This document shows, piece by piece, positions 35,416 to 44,458 of a stretch of 64,000 bases of DNA. The notes under the pieces are model-generated. The model had not been told where the DNA came from and ran no database searches. It saw only the letters and a program-made list of their open reading frames with translations. The position numbers and the translations under genes were made by a program. Numbering within the stretch: the first letter of the stretch is position 1; the number at the start of each line of letters is the position of its first letter. The stretch is from JAGPUQ01 sp050250395 (GTDB taxonomy: Bacteria > Pseudomonadota > Gammaproteobacteria > Pseudomonadales > Porticoccaceae), in NCBI GenBank assembly GCA_050250395.1, contig JBFWOQ010000006.1, positions 1-64,000 of the forward strand. Direction: 5' to 3'.

Positions 35416-35671
35416 GACCAGGTCCAATGCAGGGCACGCCAGCGGTGGCGCGCGGCACTATAGCAGCTTGCTGAAAAACCTCGCGAGAGGGTCCGCGACG
35501 CACGGCGCGCAACGACCGAAACCGATCAAATGGATAGGCGAAGGAGCGAACACCGCGCATGGCTTGCCACACGCGAACCCGCCCCGAAAATTGTGCGTAC
35601 GCCAGCCCCCGCGTCTGTGCCCTGACGCGCCAAAGCGGTAGAATCCACGCCTTTGCGGACCTCGTTTCCCC
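35416..35671. other. Divergent intergenic region with a 17-bp shared repeat
   Basis: This 256-bp region separates yciO from the membrane-protein gene. It holds TAGCAGCTTGCTGAAAA (35461-35477), which recurs inverted at 58064-58080, and a TAGAAT box (35639-35644) that could be the -10 of the rightward gene, with its ATG 28 bp further on. I see no gene in it. Confidence 0.45.
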
Positions 35672-36388
35672 ATGACCGTCACCACTGCGCCACCTCGCGA
35701 AAGCCTGTTGCTCAATCTCGGGCTGAATATCGTTGCGCCCTCGCTGGTGCTGATGAAATTGAGCGGTCCGGATGCCCTGGGGACGACAGGAGGGATCCTC
35801 CTGGCGCTCGCTTTTCCCATCGGCTATGGCCTGTGGGATTTTTCGCGCCGCCGGAAATTCAACCTGTTCTCGGCGATCGGCGTGATCAGCGTGTTGCTTA
35901 CCGGCGGCATCAGCCTGCTGGCGCTGCCGCCGCGCTATCTGGCGCTCAAGGAAGCGGCCATACCCGGACTCCTCGGTATCGGCATCGTGCTGTCCCTGAA
36001 GACCCGCTGGCCGCTGGTGCGGAGTCTGCTGCTGAACGACGCCGTAGTCGACACCGCGCGTATCCACACCGAGCTGACGGCGCGGGGAGCAGTAGCGTCC
36101 TTCGAACGCGCGTTGGTGCGGGCTTCCTGGATGGTGGCGGGTTCCTTTTTTCTTTCCTCCGCGCTCAATTATCTGCTGGCCAGCGCGGTGGTCACGGCCA
36201 CCGCCGGCAGCCTCGAATACAACGAGCAACTGGGCCGGCTGACGGCGCTGAGTTATCCCGTGATTGCGCTGCCCGCCACGCTAGTCATGATGGGCGCCCT
36301 GTTTTATCTGTTTCGCTGCATCACGCGCTTGACCGGCCTGACGTTCGAGACGCTCCTGCGGACTCCACCCGACCCCGCGCAGCATTGA
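35672..36388 (+). CDS. VC0807-family integral membrane protein
   Basis: A 238-residue protein with about six membrane helices (residues 14-32, 38-55, 64-85, 92-108, 145-170, 190-220). It resembles the VC0807 family, distantly like intracellular septation protein A (YciB/IspZ). No enzymatic motif is visible. It begins a co-directional run with the YciI, SH3 and PPIase genes, 12 bp from the next start. A cell-envelope role is a guess from this context. Confidence 0.7.
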   Translation: MTVTTAPPRESLLLNLGLNIVAPSLVLMKLSGPDALGTTGGILLALAFPIGYGLWDFSRRRKFNLFSAIGVISVLLTGGISLLALPPRYLALKEAAIPGLLGIGIVLSLKTRWPLVRSLLLNDAVVDTARIHTELTARGAVASFERALVRASWMVAGSFFLSSALNYLLASAVVTATAGSLEYNEQLGRLTALSYPVIALPATLVMMGALFYLFRCITRLTGLTFETLLRTPPDPAQH

Positions 36389-36400
36389 GGCCCTTCCGGC

Positions 36401-36700
36401 ATGTGGTATGCGTTCATCTGCGACGACACCCCCGACAGCCTGACAGCCCGGCTCCGGGCGCGCCCGGCGCACCTGGCGCGCCTCGAAGCGCTCAAGGCCG
36501 CCGGCCGGCTGCTGGTGGCAGGGCCGACTCCCGCCATCGATGCGGATAACCCGGGCGCCGCCGGCTTTACCGGCAGCATCGTCATCGCCGAATTTCCCTC
36601 GCTCGCCGCCGCCCAGGCCTGGGGTGCCGACGACCCCTATATCGCCGCCGGCGTCTACGCCTCGGTGACCGTCAAGCCCTTCAAGCGAGTGTTGCCCTGA
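36401..36700 (+). CDS. yciI: YciI family protein
   Basis: A 99-residue ferredoxin-fold (dimeric alpha-beta barrel) protein: MWYAFICDDTPDSL, RPAHLARLEALKAAGRLLVA and SIVIAEFPSLAAAQAWGADD match YciI. The conserved His and Asp proposed as active-site residues are present. The biochemical function is unknown. The stop overlaps the next start by one base (TGATG). Confidence 0.87.
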   Translation: MWYAFICDDTPDSLTARLRARPAHLARLEALKAAGRLLVAGPTPAIDADNPGAAGFTGSIVIAEFPSLAAAQAWGADDPYIAAGVYASVTVKPFKRVLP

Positions 36701-37437
36701 TGCCAACCGCGCAACCCCCCGAAACCGTTCGCCGTCCGGACTTGCATCGACCTGGCTTTCGCCAGACAAACGCGCGCTACCCGGATCTTCCTCGTCTCGG
36801 TCGCCTGCTCATCGCGAGCGGCCTGCTGTGCGCCACCACCCTGGCTCCGGGTCTCGCGCGCGCGGACACTGCTTACATCGTCGATGAAATCGTGGTGTCT
36901 CTGCGGGAAACGCCCTGCAGCAGTTGCCGGATCGTCCGTCCGGGAATGCGTTCCGGCCAGTCGGTGAAAGTACTGGAAACCGGCGATGGCTGGACCCGAG
37001 TCGAAACCGCCGAAGGCGTTGCCGGCTGGTTGGCGAGCCGTTATCTCAGCTCACAGCCCATCGCACGGGACCAGCTCGCCGCCCTGCACGAGGAAATCGA
37101 GCGCCTGGAGGCTGAAAACCTGAAACTCCGTCAAGGTACACCGGCGGCAACCGCGGAGGGCGCAACCGTGCCGGCAGCGCCTGCGAGCGAAGCCCCGATG
37201 ACCGGCGATGCGGCCGACACCGACGAACTGCACGCGCAGAATCAGGCACTGCTGACGCGCAACAAGATGCTGCAATCCGAAATCGATGTACTGCACGCCA
37301 CCAAGGAAGAACTGCAAAGCAACGATGTCCAACGCTGGTTCATCTTCGGCGGATTGCTGGTGGCGTTGGGTGCCTTGCTGGGTACGGTTCTGCCACTGCT
37401 CAAACCGAAACGACGGGGATATTCCGAATGGAACTGA
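36700..37437 (+). CDS. TIGR04211-like SH3 domain protein
   Basis: A 245-residue exported and anchored protein. After a basic 35-residue extension comes a signal-like segment (LLIASGLLCATTLAPGLARA), then a bacterial SH3 domain (AYIVDEIVVSLRETPCSSCR to WLASRYLS), a coiled coil (LHEEIERLEAENLKLRQG and a second one near 175-205) and a C-terminal membrane helix ending in KPKRR. This layout is that of TIGR04211 proteins. The unusually long N terminus may mean translation starts later, but no good internal start is seen. It overlaps the PPIase gene by 10 nt. Confidence 0.78.
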   Translation: MPTAQPPETVRRPDLHRPGFRQTNARYPDLPRLGRLLIASGLLCATTLAPGLARADTAYIVDEIVVSLRETPCSSCRIVRPGMRSGQSVKVLETGDGWTRVETAEGVAGWLASRYLSSQPIARDQLAALHEEIERLEAENLKLRQGTPAATAEGATVPAAPASEAPMTGDAADTDELHAQNQALLTRNKMLQSEIDVLHATKEELQSNDVQRWFIFGGLLVALGALLGTVLPLLKPKRRGYSEWN

Positions 37438-38030
37438 AAACTTTTGTGCAAAAAAAGCTGTCGCTGAAAAATCTGGCGCTGATTCTGTTGGCCAGCCTCG
37501 GTCTGGCGGTCCCGGCGGCGCACTCCGCCCCAGCCGGCAATCCGGTGGTCGAGCTGAAGACCAGCGTCGGCGATCTGCGGGTGGAGCTGGATGCCGAGCG
37601 CGCCCCGGCGACGGTCGCGAACTTTCTGCAGTACGTCGACAGCGGCTTCTACGATGGTCTCCAGTTCCACCGCGTGATCGCCGGATTCGTGGCCCAGGGC
37701 GGTGGCTACGCCGCGGATGGCAGCGAGCGCCCGACCCGCGCAACCGTTCGGAACGAATCCGTCGGCGGTCTCGGCAATGCGCGCGGCACCATCGCCATGG
37801 CGCGCAAGCCCGATCCGGACAGCGCTTCCGCCCAGTTTTATTTCAATCTGAAGGATAACGACGCGCTCAACGCCAAGGGCGACCAGCCCGGTTACACGGT
37901 GTTCGGCCGCGTCGTTCGGGGCGAAGACGTGCTGGATCGCATCGGCGCCACCCCGACCGTCAACAACGGCGGCGCCTTTGCTCAGCAACCGCGCGAGCCC
38001 ATCCTGATCATCCAGGCGAAGCGGATCTAA
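37428..38030 (+). CDS. ppiA: Exported cyclophilin-type peptidyl-prolyl isomerase
   Basis: A 200-residue periplasmic PPIase. The signal peptide (LALILLASLGLAVPAAHSA) is followed by a cyclophilin domain with FHRVIAGFVAQGGGY, NARGTIAMARKPDPDSASAQ and FYFNLKDN, the active-site Arg and Phe/Gln residues. It is the short prokaryotic form. The start lies inside the end of the SH3 gene, indicating coupled translation; both proteins act at the envelope. Confidence 0.88.
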   Translation: MELKTFVQKKLSLKNLALILLASLGLAVPAAHSAPAGNPVVELKTSVGDLRVELDAERAPATVANFLQYVDSGFYDGLQFHRVIAGFVAQGGGYAADGSERPTRATVRNESVGGLGNARGTIAMARKPDPDSASAQFYFNLKDNDALNAKGDQPGYTVFGRVVRGEDVLDRIGATPTVNNGGAFAQQPREPILIIQAKRI

Positions 38031-38037
38031 TCCGGCG

Positions 38038-38787
38038 GTGACGGCCCTCAGCGTCAACCTCAACAAGATCGCGTTATTGCGCAACTCCAGGCCCGGCAAT
38101 TATCCCGATGTGGTGGCGCACGGGGTGGTTTGTCTGGCGGCGGGCGCGGCGGGGATCACCGTCCATCCGCGCCCCGACCAGCGCCATATTCGCCCGGACG
38201 ACGTGCGCGCGCTGGCCGCGCTGGTGGCAACTTACCCGGGGCGCGAACTCAACATCGAAGGCAACCCCTTGGCTCCCGCCTCCGGCGGTTATCCGGGACT
38301 CTTGGCCCTGGTGGCGGAAACCCGCCCGCAGCAATGCACACTGGTGCCGGACGGAGCGAGTCAGCTCACCTCCGACCACGGCTTCGATCTCGCGCGCGAT
38401 GGCGCCGCACTGGCGCCGGTCATCGCGCAGCTCAAGGCCTGGGGGGTGCGTGTCAGTTTGTTCCTGGACCCGGATCCGGCGCAGATCGCGCGCGCCGCCG
38501 CCCTCGGCGCGGATCGCATCGAGCTCTACACCGGCCCCTACGCTGCCGCTTGCCTGGAGGGCACGGGGAACACCGCGTTGGGGCCGTATCGGCGGACGGC
38601 GGCGGACGCCGCCGCGCTCGGGCTCGGCGTCAACGCGGGCCACGACCTCAATCTCGACAATCTGCCCGGCTTTGCCGCCGCGCTGCCCGAGCTGCTCGAA
38701 GTCTCCATCGGCCATGCCCTGATCGTGGATGCGCTCGCCATGGGCCTCGCCCGCGCCGTAGCAGCCTACCTCCAGTGCCTGGATTGA
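38038..38787 (+). CDS. pdxJ: Pyridoxine 5'-phosphate synthase
   Basis: Condenses 1-deoxyxylulose 5-phosphate with aminoacetone phosphate in the DXP-dependent vitamin B6 route. The 249-residue TIM-barrel protein has SVNLNKIALLRNSR, GITVHPRPDQRH, NIEGN, QCTLVPD and GVNAGHDLNLDNLP, placing the catalytic His, Glu and His. It is a divergent PdxJ: NIEGN replaces the usual NLEM-type segment. It starts with GTG, 7 bp past the PPIase stop. It is not next to acpS or recO as in E. coli. Confidence 0.87.
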   Translation: MTALSVNLNKIALLRNSRPGNYPDVVAHGVVCLAAGAAGITVHPRPDQRHIRPDDVRALAALVATYPGRELNIEGNPLAPASGGYPGLLALVAETRPQQCTLVPDGASQLTSDHGFDLARDGAALAPVIAQLKAWGVRVSLFLDPDPAQIARAAALGADRIELYTGPYAAACLEGTGNTALGPYRRTAADAAALGLGVNAGHDLNLDNLPGFAAALPELLEVSIGHALIVDALAMGLARAVAAYLQCLD

Positions 38788-38798
38788 GCAGGCGCCCC

Positions 38799-39566
38799 GT
38801 GGATTACCGCGAAAAGAAGCAGTTCTACGCCAGATTCATTACCGTCTACGGACGCAACCCGGTCCTCGAAGTGCTGCGCGATCCGCACCTGAGCGTGCAT
38901 CGCCTGCATCTGGCCACCAGTAATCGCCCGGACGGCACGATCGCCGAACTGCTCGTACTGGCGCAGCAACGGGGCATCGAAGTCCGCCACCACAGCCGCG
39001 AAGCGCTGGCGCGGATCTCGAAGAACGGCCGCCAGGATCAGGGCGTCGCCGCCGATATCGCCTGCCCCCGGCACGCCGACTACCGCGATCTGCCGCTGTC
39101 GGGCACGCGACCACTGCAACTCCTCGCTCTGGATCGCGTCACCAATCCCCAGAACCTGGGCATGATCGTGCGCACCGTCTGTGCAAGCCCCCTGGACGGT
39201 CTACTGCTGCCGCGCCAGGGCTGCGCGGCCCTGTCGCCGCTGGTCGTCAAGGCCAGCGCCGGGACCCTGTTTCGCTGTCCCTTGTGGCGCTGCGAACGCC
39301 TGCCCGATGCCCTCGCCGAGCTCGCGGCCGGGGGCGTCGAGATCGTCGTACTGGCCGCCGATGCTCCCGTGGCGCTCGGGGCTTACCGACCCCGGGGCGC
39401 GGTGGTCTATGTGCTCGGCAACGAGACCGAGGGCGTATCCGCGGCGGTATCGGCGCTCGCCAAGTGCCGGGTGCGCATTCCCATGGCCAATGGCGTGGAA
39501 TCGCTCAATGTCGCGGTCACGGCGGCGCTGATCGCCTTCCGGAGTCAGCTCGCCACACCGGAGTAA
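38799..39566 (+). CDS. TrmH/SpoU family RNA 2'-O-methyltransferase
   Basis: A 255-residue RlmB-like SPOUT methyltransferase. An N-terminal substrate-binding domain (FITVYGRNPVLEVLRDP) precedes the knotted SAM domain with motif 1 DRVTNPQNLGMIVRT, motif 2 VYVLGNETEGVS and motif 3 IPMANGVESLNVAVTAALIA. RlmB methylates G2251 of 23S rRNA, but sequence does not settle the target. The GTG at 38799, 11 bp past pdxJ, gives the family length. The last 50 bp overlap the convergent MFS gene. Confidence 0.85.
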   Translation: MDYREKKQFYARFITVYGRNPVLEVLRDPHLSVHRLHLATSNRPDGTIAELLVLAQQRGIEVRHHSREALARISKNGRQDQGVAADIACPRHADYRDLPLSGTRPLQLLALDRVTNPQNLGMIVRTVCASPLDGLLLPRQGCAALSPLVVKASAGTLFRCPLWRCERLPDALAELAAGGVEIVVLAADAPVALGAYRPRGAVVYVLGNETEGVSAAVSALAKCRVRIPMANGVESLNVAVTAALIAFRSQLATPE

Positions 39567-40737
39567 AGGTCGCCAGCACGGACGCGACCAGGGTGCAGCC
39601 GCCCAGCGCGGCCAGTGCCGGCAGCACGCCGAACCCGGCGACCATCTGCCCCGTCAGCCAGGCGCCCAGGGGCGCGGTGCCGAAGAACGCCAGCTGATAG
39701 ATGGATACCACGCGGGAGCGGTAGGAATCCGGCGCCTGGGTATGGGTGAGCACCCGACCCAGGGTGATGGCCATGCCCGAAAACATGCCCCAGACCACGA
39801 CGCCCGGAAACAGCGCCCACAGGGGCAAATGGAATGCCAGCACCGCCAGCACGATGCCCCGCCCAAACAGACTCACTATCAGCGCCCGACCCGGCCGGCC
39901 CAGGGATGAGCCGCGGCGCATGAAGAGCAGGTTCGCGCTCAACACACCGAGCGTGAAACACAATTGCACCAGGGAGAACAGTCCGGCACCGCCGTGGTAG
40001 ATCTCGCGGATCATCAAGGGTACCGCTACCAGATAGGCGCCGAAACCGAAAAAGCCGGTGATGCTGACCACCGCCATCAGCGCGCGTAGCCCTGGCAGCC
40101 GCCAGACCGTGGCGAAACCGGAAACCACGCCCAGGGGCTCCCGGCGCCGTCCCGTCTGCAAACCTTCATGCGCCGGCTGCGCGCGACGGAACAGGCTGCC
40201 GGCGATCACGAACATCGCCATCTGCATCAGCAACAGCAGCGGCAAGCCGATACGGTCGAACTGCCCGGCGGCGACGATACCCAGGCTCTGGGCCGCGAAC
40301 TGCACGAAAGTGGATTGCGCCACGGACTGCTGGATATTGCCGGCATAAACCTGCGGCAACAGCGCCTCCCGGGCCGGCTGCACGAAGGCGGTGATGGTGC
40401 CGTAGCACACACCGAACAGCATCAGCAGCGGATAATCGAGCCGCGCGGTCAGCGCGGCCCAGAGCAGCACGCCGCAGGGCAGCACATAGAGCAAGAACAG
40501 GCGCCGCACATGGGTCCCGAGATGGCGGTTGTCGGAAATGGCACCACCCAGCAGAATCAGCAGCAGGCTCGGCACCAGGACCGCGGTCTGCGCCAGCCCG
40601 ACCCGGGCGGGCGTTTCGTGCAGCACCCCGACCAGGATCCAGGGAAACAGCACAACCTGTAGCCCCATCGCGACGGCGCCCGTGCCGACGCCACCGAGAT
40701 ACCAGTGAAAGCGTCCGGGACGCACGGGATCAAGCAC
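39517..40737 (-). CDS. MFS transporter (EntS-like)
   Basis: A 406-residue major facilitator with about 12 membrane helices, of the MFS_3 group that includes the enterobactin exporter EntS. The helix 2-3 loop contains GGAISDNRHLGTHVRR, a variant of the family motif A (usually G-x-L-x-D-R). The substrate cannot be told from sequence and no siderophore genes are near. It starts at GTG 40737, and its 3' end overlaps the convergent methyltransferase gene by 50 bp. Confidence 0.82.
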   Translation of the reverse strand: MLDPVRPGRFHWYLGGVGTGAVAMGLQVVLFPWILVGVLHETPARVGLAQTAVLVPSLLLILLGGAISDNRHLGTHVRRLFLLYVLPCGVLLWAALTARLDYPLLMLFGVCYGTITAFVQPAREALLPQVYAGNIQQSVAQSTFVQFAAQSLGIVAAGQFDRIGLPLLLLMQMAMFVIAGSLFRRAQPAHEGLQTGRRREPLGVVSGFATVWRLPGLRALMAVVSITGFFGFGAYLVAVPLMIREIYHGGAGLFSLVQLCFTLGVLSANLLFMRRGSSLGRPGRALIVSLFGRGIVLAVLAFHLPLWALFPGVVVWGMFSGMAITLGRVLTHTQAPDSYRSRVVSIYQLAFFGTAPLGAWLTGQMVAGFGVLPALAALGGCTLVASVLATFTPVWRADSGRRSAPP

Positions 40738-40800
40738 CGCGATTACCCTGCGCGTTCAGGCCTAGCGACGCGCACGCCGGCACAAACCGACCGGGCCGGC

Positions 40801-41238
40801 TCAGGACTCGTGACTCCACTCGCAGCGCATGCGCGGCGCGGCGCCACCCGGGCGATGACAGTCGCCGGTGCTTTCCCAGTGAAAGGAATGCGTACCGGCA
40901 AGCTCGGTTTCAAGGTGCACCGTCGCCGATACCCAGTACATGCGCGCGAGCACGGTCTCGAATTCCCGCAGCCACAGCTCCCACTCGTATTCGATGCCTT
41001 GATAGGCGGCGCCGAAATGCACGACCTCGGTGTGCGGGCCATTGAGCAGCAGCGAACGCGCGGGGCAACCGAACATCTCCCGGGAGATCAACGGCCAGGT
41101 GTCGACCGGCGGCAATTCTTCGATCACGCCGCGATTGGTCCGCAGCCGCTCCTCCGCCTCGCGACTCGGGACGCAATCCTTGATGCAACCGTACACCACT
41201 GTTTCACCGTCCAAGCCCGCTCTCCAATCTGTTTTCAT
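40801..41238 (-). CDS. Hypothetical protein, 145 aa
   Basis: A 145-residue cytosolic protein that I do not recognise. It contains ETVVYGCIKDCVPSREAEER, FGCPARSLLLNG and WELWLREFETVLARMYWVSA; Cys and Trp are frequent. AGGACAGG precedes the ATG at 41238. It lies 62 bp after ligA and 63 bp before the MFS gene on the same strand, so it may be transcribed with ligA. The frame is clearly protein-like, and no domain is assigned. Confidence 0.65.
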   Translation of the reverse strand: MKTDWRAGLDGETVVYGCIKDCVPSREAEERLRTNRGVIEELPPVDTWPLISREMFGCPARSLLLNGPHTEVVHFGAAYQGIEYEWELWLREFETVLARMYWVSATVHLETELAGTHSFHWESTGDCHRPGGAAPRMRCEWSHES

Positions 41239-41300
41239 GCCTGTCCTGTCGCTTCCCCATCGATCCGGCCGATCGCTCCCGGCGCGCCAGATGCGTCCGG

Positions 41301-43352
41301 TCAAGCGCCGCTATTGTATTGCAGCGATTCCATGAACTCCTCTTCGTCGAGGATTCGCACGCCCAGCGCGCGCGCGCGTTCGAGTTTCGAACCCGCCTTG
41401 GCGCCCGCGACCAGGGTGTGGGTGCGTGCGGAAACACTGCTGGCGACCGTGGCGCCCAGGGCTTCGAGGCGTTCCCGCGCCTGGTCCCGGGACAGGCGTT
41501 CCAGGGTTCCGGTCAACACCCAGGTCTGGCCCGCAAGCGGCAACGCGGCGGTCTCGCGTGGCTGTTCCGGCCAGTGGACGCCCGCCGCGCGCAGCGCCAA
41601 CACCACGGCGCGATTGTCCCGGTTCCGGAAAAAATCCTTGATGTGACCTGCAACGATGGGTCCCACGTCCCGCACCTGCGACAGCAGTGGGGATTCCGCG
41701 GTCGCGGCATCCGCTTCCGCGGCCGCCATCAATGCATCCAGCGTCCCGAAATGCCGGGCCAATGCCCGCGCCGTCGCCTGACCCACCTCGCGGATACCCA
41801 GTCCGAACAGAAAGCGCGGCAAGGTCGTTTCCCGGGAGCGGGCGATGGCGGCGAGCAGATTGTCCGCCGATTTCTCCGCCATGCGGTCGAGATCCGCGAG
41901 CTGGGCGCGCTGGAGCCGGTACAGATCGGCGACCGTCGTCACCAGTTCCCGCTCCACCAGTTGTTCGATGATCCGGTCGCCGAGCCCTTCGATATCGAGC
42001 GCGCCGCGACTGGCGAAATGCCGGATGGATTCGCGGCGCTGCGCGCGGCACACCAGGCCGCCGGTGCAGCGCACGGCGGCCTCGCCGGGCGTCCGCTCCA
42101 GCAGCGATCCGCACACGGGGCATGTTTCGGGAAACGCGATGGGCCTGGCTTGCGGTGGTCGCAGTTCACTGACCACGCGCACCACCTGGGGAATCACGTC
42201 GCCGGCGCGGCGCACCACCAGGGTGTCCCCAATCCGCGCATCCAGCCGGGCGATCTCGTCGGCGTTGTGCAAGGTTGCGTTGGCAACCGTCACGCCTCCG
42301 ACAAACACCGGACGCAAGCGCGCCACCGGCGTCACGACCCCCGTGCGTCCGACCTGGAATTCGACATCGAGCAATGTCGTGGTGGCCTCTTCCGCCGGAA
42401 ACTTGCAGGCGACCATCGAGCGCGGCGCGCGCGCGACAAAGCCAAGCTGACGTTGCAGATCGAGACGGTTCACCTTGATGACGGCACCGTCGATGGCGTA
42501 GTCCAGCCCCGAACGCAGCGTGCCGAGACGCTCGAAGTAGGCGATGACTTCGTCCAGCGTTGCCGCCACCGTCAACAGCGGACTCACCGGAAAACCCCAG
42601 GCCCGCAGGCAGGCCAGCATCTCCTCCTGGGTGTCGGGGTCATCCCAACCTTCCACCTGGCCGATCCCGTAAGCGCAGAACCGCAGCGGCCGGCTTGCGG
42701 TGATGCGCGAATCCAGTTGGCGCAAACTGCCCGCGGCGGCATTGCGGGGATTCACGAAAATCTTTTCCCCGGCCTGTTCGGCGCGCGCATTCAGCGCCGC
42801 GAAGCCCTGGAGCGACATGTACACCTCGCCGCGCACCTCCAGCACCGGCGGCACGGACGCGCCGTCAAGCCGCAGGGGGATCGACGCGATGGTGCGCAGA
42901 TTGGCGCTGATGTCCTCGCCGGTTTCGCCGTCACCCCGGGTGGCGCCACGGACAAAGACACCATCCCGATAGTGCAGGCTCACCGCGAGACCATCGAATT
43001 TCGGTTCGCAGACATAGTCCGGCGAGGCGTCGATGCCAAGGCGTTCGCGCACGCGGCGATCGAATTCCCGCAGTTCTTCGGCGCCGAAAGCATTGTCGAG
43101 GGAAAGCATGGGTACCGCATGTCGCACCGGCGCGAAGGCGGCGAGCGGTGGCGCACCCACCCGCTGGGTCGGCGAATCGGGGGTGCGCAGATCGGGGTGC
43201 AGATTTTCGATGTCCTGAAGTCGCCGTAGCAGGCTGTCGTAGTGCGCGTCGCTGATCCGCGGATTGTCTTCGACGTAGTAGCTGATGTTGTGGCAGTGAA
43301 GCTGCTCACGCAGCAATCTGGCCTCCTGCGCGAGCTCCGGGGGTGCCGTCAT
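41301..43352 (-). CDS. ligA: NAD-dependent DNA ligase
   Basis: Seals nicks in replication and repair using NAD. The 683-residue enzyme shows the N-terminal Ia domain (NISYYVEDNPRISDAHYDSL), the nucleotidyl-transfer lysine in CEPKFDGLAVSLHYRDG, an OB fold, a four-cysteine zinc finger (CPVCGSLLERTPGEAAVRC), helix-hairpin-helix motifs and a C-terminal BRCT domain. The ATG at 43352 is used; a GTG three codons earlier is possible. It lies 14 bp after zipA in the conserved smc-zipA-ligA order. Confidence 0.96.
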   Translation of the reverse strand: MTAPPELAQEARLLREQLHCHNISYYVEDNPRISDAHYDSLLRRLQDIENLHPDLRTPDSPTQRVGAPPLAAFAPVRHAVPMLSLDNAFGAEELREFDRRVRERLGIDASPDYVCEPKFDGLAVSLHYRDGVFVRGATRGDGETGEDISANLRTIASIPLRLDGASVPPVLEVRGEVYMSLQGFAALNARAEQAGEKIFVNPRNAAAGSLRQLDSRITASRPLRFCAYGIGQVEGWDDPDTQEEMLACLRAWGFPVSPLLTVAATLDEVIAYFERLGTLRSGLDYAIDGAVIKVNRLDLQRQLGFVARAPRSMVACKFPAEEATTTLLDVEFQVGRTGVVTPVARLRPVFVGGVTVANATLHNADEIARLDARIGDTLVVRRAGDVIPQVVRVVSELRPPQARPIAFPETCPVCGSLLERTPGEAAVRCTGGLVCRAQRRESIRHFASRGALDIEGLGDRIIEQLVERELVTTVADLYRLQRAQLADLDRMAEKSADNLLAAIARSRETTLPRFLFGLGIREVGQATARALARHFGTLDALMAAAEADAATAESPLLSQVRDVGPIVAGHIKDFFRNRDNRAVVLALRAAGVHWPEQPRETAALPLAGQTWVLTGTLERLSRDQARERLEALGATVASSVSARTHTLVAGAKAGSKLERARALGVRILDEEEFMESLQYNSGA

Positions 43353-43366
43353 ATCCGGCACGGCAA

Positions 43367-44410
43367 TCAGTCCGGGAGGCCGTGCCGGCGGCTGTAATCG
43401 AGAATGCGCTGGCGGTAAAGCGCGATGCCGCCGCGTGTCAGACTCGCGCGCTGTTCGTCTCTCAGCTCGGCGTCCAGCTCCCGCGCTGCCGCCTGCGCGG
43501 CGGCCAGCATGTCGTCGAAGACGCCGAGCGGATCCGAGCGCGCGTCAATCAGCATGAAAAACGCCACGCCCGGGGTGCTGAACTCATGCAGGGAACCCTC
43601 GAAGGCCCCCGGCTTCAGCGCGTTGGCGACACTGAAGCGCGCCACGGATTCGCCGCCGGCACTGTCGTCGGCATAACTGTGGAAAATATTGCGCTCGCCG
43701 AATTTCAATCCGGCGTTCAGCAACGCGGCAAACAATGGCCTGGCACTGAACATCTGTCCGGGCGGCGCCATCAGGTGAATGACCACCGCATCGCCTTCTC
43801 CCACTTCCTTGGCGGCCGGATCGACTTCGGTCGATGCCCTGCCCCGCCGCTTTCCTCCTCGCGCCGAGCGCGCCGGCGTTGGGGCGTTTACGGATATTTT
43901 CGGGGCCGGCTCGCCGCGGAAGAGCGGCAGGTCATCCACGTCGAGTTCGAGCTTGCCGGCGCATTCGACATCGGGCTCCCGTTGCGGAATCAGGGTGTCG
44001 GTTGCGATGACCGGTTCGGGCATTGACTCCGCGATCGGATCCGGCACGTCGGTTTGACCCACCGACCGGGGAGGGTCCGGCGCCAACTCATCCCGGCCCT
44101 GCTCCTGTTCTGGCTCACTGTAAGGCTTGGCACGGAAAGCAAATGTGGGATCGCTGCGCTTGCGCAGGCTCTGGTTGATCTCCGCCGCCGCCTGTTCGTC
44201 GCGAATCGCCACGACCCGGACCGAGCCCGGCAACTCATCGTTACCGTGATCGATGGGGGCGTGGCCGTCGTCGTCAAAAATGGATTGCCGACGCGGGCCG
44301 CGCAAACTGCCGCGCCGGGCCGCCCGCATCCGGCGCACACCGTCCAGAATGATGCCACACACCAACAGGGCGCCCAGTGCAATGAGGACCTCCCGTGGGC
44401 CTAAATCCAT
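43367..44410 (-). CDS. zipA: Cell division protein ZipA
   Basis: A 347-residue divisome protein that tethers FtsZ to the membrane. An N-terminal membrane helix (VLIALGALLVCGIILDGV), a charged and proline-rich linker of about 180 residues and a C-terminal FtsZ-binding domain (VIHLMAPPGQMFSARPLFAA, then GERNIFHSY) give the full family layout. Its place between smc and ligA is conserved in Pseudomonas. Confidence 0.92.
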   Translation of the reverse strand: MDLGPREVLIALGALLVCGIILDGVRRMRAARRGSLRGPRRQSIFDDDGHAPIDHGNDELPGSVRVVAIRDEQAAAEINQSLRKRSDPTFAFRAKPYSEPEQEQGRDELAPDPPRSVGQTDVPDPIAESMPEPVIATDTLIPQREPDVECAGKLELDVDDLPLFRGEPAPKISVNAPTPARSARGGKRRGRASTEVDPAAKEVGEGDAVVIHLMAPPGQMFSARPLFAALLNAGLKFGERNIFHSYADDSAGGESVARFSVANALKPGAFEGSLHEFSTPGVAFFMLIDARSDPLGVFDDMLAAAQAAARELDAELRDEQRASLTRGGIALYRQRILDYSRRHGLPD

Positions 44411-44458
44411 CGTTACCCTACCTCGTTCTGGTTGATCGGTGAGTTTCAGTCGACGGTC

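Noticed and set aside
41319..43229. A 636-codon plus-strand open frame opposite ligA
   Set aside because: It is the antisense shadow of a complete, well-conserved ligase gene.
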